5,630 bases of DNA. Source: a bacterium (lineage in GTDB: Bacteria > Bacteroidota > Bacteroidia > Cytophagales > Thermonemataceae). Position 1 is the first letter of the stretch; the number at the start of each line of letters is the position of its first letter. Under the pieces are notes generated by a model that searched no databases, was not told the origin of the DNA, and saw only the letters and a program-made list of their open reading frames with translations. The stretch covers positions 1-5,630 of the forward strand of contig JANYGM010000349.1 in assembly GCA_025362415.1 (NCBI GenBank), given 5' to 3'. Below are positions 4,920-5,630 of the stretch, piece by piece. The translations under genes were made by a program, and so were the position numbers.

Positions 4920-5264
4920 ATGGCAATAATGATAACTGATGAGTGTATTAATTGTGGTGCTTGCGAGCCAGAATGCCCTAATACGGCTATTTATGAAGGT
5001 GGTGTATCTTGGACTTGGGCTGGTGGCACAAAACTAACCACCGTAAAACTGCCTGATGGCACTACTATAGATTCAAAAACGCCTCAAACTCCTGTTTCAG
5101 AAGATTTTTATTATATTATCAGTGATAAGTGTACAGAATGTATGGGTTTCCATGAAGAGCCTCAATGTGCGGCAGTTTGCCCAGTAGATTGTTGCATAGA
5201 TGACCCAGACCACAGAGAAACAGAAGAAAAACTTTTAGGTAAAAAAGCCTTTATGCACCCATAG
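4920..5264 (+). CDS. 2[4Fe-4S] ferredoxin, Bacteroidota type with inter-cluster insert
   Basis: A cytoplasmic electron carrier with two 4Fe-4S clusters. The 114-residue protein has a first motif CINCGACEPECP (Cys9, 12, 15, 19). The second motif is CTEC-x8-CAAVCP (Cys71, 74, 83, 87), whose eight-residue spacing is that of Allochromatium/YfhL-type ferredoxins, where it gives low-potential clusters. Between them is a roughly 40-residue insert (about 26-65, with WTWAGG and a PDGTT turn) and after them a short acidic and basic tail. Two further Cys (91, 92) follow the second motif; Cys19 and Cys87 each sit before Pro as usual. I recall nearly identical layouts across Cytophagales. The partner enzymes are not in the window; candidates such as oxidoreductases or radical-SAM enzymes are only guesses. 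It is monocistronic, with its own promoter upstream and a tRNA gene with its own box downstream. The start is an ATG. Confidence 0.95.
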   Translation: MAIMITDECINCGACEPECPNTAIYEGGVSWTWAGGTKLTTVKLPDGTTIDSKTPQTPVSEDFYYIISDKCTECMGFHEEPQCAAVCPVDCCIDDPDHRETEEKLLGKKAFMHP

Positions 5265-5323
5265 GAGCACTTTTTTGATAATTCACTAAAAAAACTTAGA
5301 AAAAAAGTAAAAAAACTTCACAA

Positions 5324-5348
5324 AATGTTTTTTTATTCAAAAAACATT
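5324..5348. other. AT-rich 10-bp hairpin between ferredoxin and tRNA genes
   Basis: AATGTTTTTT (5324-5333) and AAAAAACATT (5339-5348) form a perfect 10-bp inverted repeat with a 5-nt loop. It lies 60 nt after the ferredoxin stop and just before the tRNA -7 box. It might help end the ferredoxin transcript, but no T run follows and the stem is nearly all A-T, so it is only a weak candidate. It also covers the place where a -33 element would be expected. Confidence 0.3.
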
Positions 5349-5350
5349 CT

Positions 5351-5359
5351 TACCTTTGC
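5351..5359 (+). promoter_or_regulatory. Predicted -7 box (TACCTTTGC) for tRNA-Glu
   Basis: TACCTTTGC fits the Bacteroidota -7 consensus and lies 75 nt before the mature tRNA 5' end, so the precursor would carry a leader of roughly 70 nt to be removed by RNase P. No TTTG is present at the usual distance upstream. Confidence 0.55.
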
Positions 5360-5433
5360 ATCACCAAAAGGAACAAACGCTTTTAAAATCATTTTCAAAA
5401 GCACAATAATTTCCAGAGGTAAGATTCCTAAAT

Positions 5434-5505
5434 GGTCTGTTAGTGCAGCGGTTAGCACGCCTCCCTTTCACGGAGGTGGCACGGGTTCGATTCCCGTACA
5501 GACTA
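5434..5505 (+). tRNA. tRNA-Glu, anticodon TTC
   Basis: A complete cloverleaf of 72 nt. The acceptor arms GGTCTGT and ACAGACT form 7 pairs, the first a G-U wobble. The D arm is GTGC/GCAC with loop AGCGGTTA. The anticodon arm is CCTCC/GGAGG with loop CTTTCAC, giving anticodon TTC (5467-5469), which reads GAA and GAG. The variable loop is 4 nt (TGGC), and the T arm is ACGGG/CCCGT with loop TTCGATT. The discriminator is A5505. The next bases are CAA, so the 3' CCA is not encoded and must be added by the nucleotidyltransferase. Confidence 0.96.
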
Positions 5506-5518
5506 CAACCCTTATAAT

Positions 5519-5570
5519 AAACATCTATTTAATTGCTTTAAACGCACTTTAATAGATGTTTTTATTTTTT
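5519..5570 (+). terminator. Intrinsic terminator of the tRNA-Glu transcript
   Basis: AAACATCTATT (5519-5529) pairs perfectly with AATAGATGTTT (5551-5561), an 11-bp stem with a 21-nt loop, followed by TTATTTTTT. It begins 13 nt after the tRNA. The loop is longer than usual, but stem, T-rich tail and position agree with an intrinsic terminator. Confidence 0.7.
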
Positions 5571-5571
5571 A

Positions 5572-5593
5572 CGCCCTAATTTGCGCCCTAATT
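5572..5593. repeat. Two direct copies of CGCCCTAATT
   Basis: CGCCCTAATT occurs at 5572-5581 and 5584-5593, a 12-nt period just after the tRNA terminator. No coding frame runs through it (an in-frame stop lies just beyond on the minus strand). It may be a short remnant repeat or chance; the rest of the window to 5630 is plain AT-rich sequence with nothing I can identify. Confidence 0.4.
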
Positions 5594-5630
5594 CTTTTTT
5601 ATATTGTATTTTTTTCTTAAATTGTAAATC

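Noticed and set aside
5325..5552. Plus-strand open frame of 75 codons
   Set aside because: It runs through the complete tRNA-Glu gene and its terminator, so it cannot be a protein gene.
5434..5593. tRNA-Glu 3' end as an integration site of a mobile element
   Set aside because: No integrase and no second copy of the tRNA 3' end is present in the window; the CGCCCTAATT pair downstream is unrelated to the tRNA sequence.

Overview
The window is AT-rich, chromosomal-looking DNA from a member of the phylum Bacteroidota, most likely a Cytophagales-type relative. This rests on four observations. Intergenic -7 boxes have the form TAnnTTTGC, the primary sigma factor pattern of this phylum. Shine-Dalgarno sequences are essentially absent. 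A Bacteroidota-style two-cluster ferredoxin with a long insert between its cluster motifs is present. A small Cys-motif membrane protein resembles one I associate with this phylum. The genus assignment is inference; no rRNA or other phylogenetic marker is present.

Layout, left to right. Positions 1-18 may be the edge of a dispersed intergenic repeat. Three genes follow on the minus strand: a small one-TM protein with a CxGxC-like motif (36-410), a lipoprotein of unknown function (494-1099) and a class I SAM methyltransferase (1202-2008). The methyltransferase is divergent from a plus-strand TVP38/TMEM64 (VTT-domain) membrane protein (2101-2790). That gene runs into a repeat-rich spacer (2770-2998). 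The spacer holds GTACGA repeats, which also encode the protein's last residues, and a roughly 150-bp palindromic element with two GC-rich hairpins. Convergent on the spacer is a minus-strand set transcribed in the order pnuC (3932-4567), a NadR-type ribosylnicotinamide kinase (3362-3907), then a small protein resembling muconolactone isomerase/YCII-like proteins (2993-3286). After a 352-bp divergent spacer with a promoter and an orphan terminator-like hairpin come a 2[4Fe-4S] ferredoxin (4920-5264) and tRNA-Glu(TTC) (5434-5505) with its own promoter box and terminator, both on the plus strand.

How the genes work together. The clearest functional unit is pnuC plus the kinase: PnuC lets nicotinamide riboside in and the kinase phosphorylates it to NMN, trapping it for NAD synthesis. 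The other genes look like independent housekeeping or conserved-unknown units.

Most of the window is ordinary core genome. The parts that stand out are the composite repeat between the convergent genes, the terminator-like hairpin with no gene in front of it, and the repeated use of TTG start codons (three of eight protein genes). I found no CRISPR array, transposase, phage gene or clear defence system.
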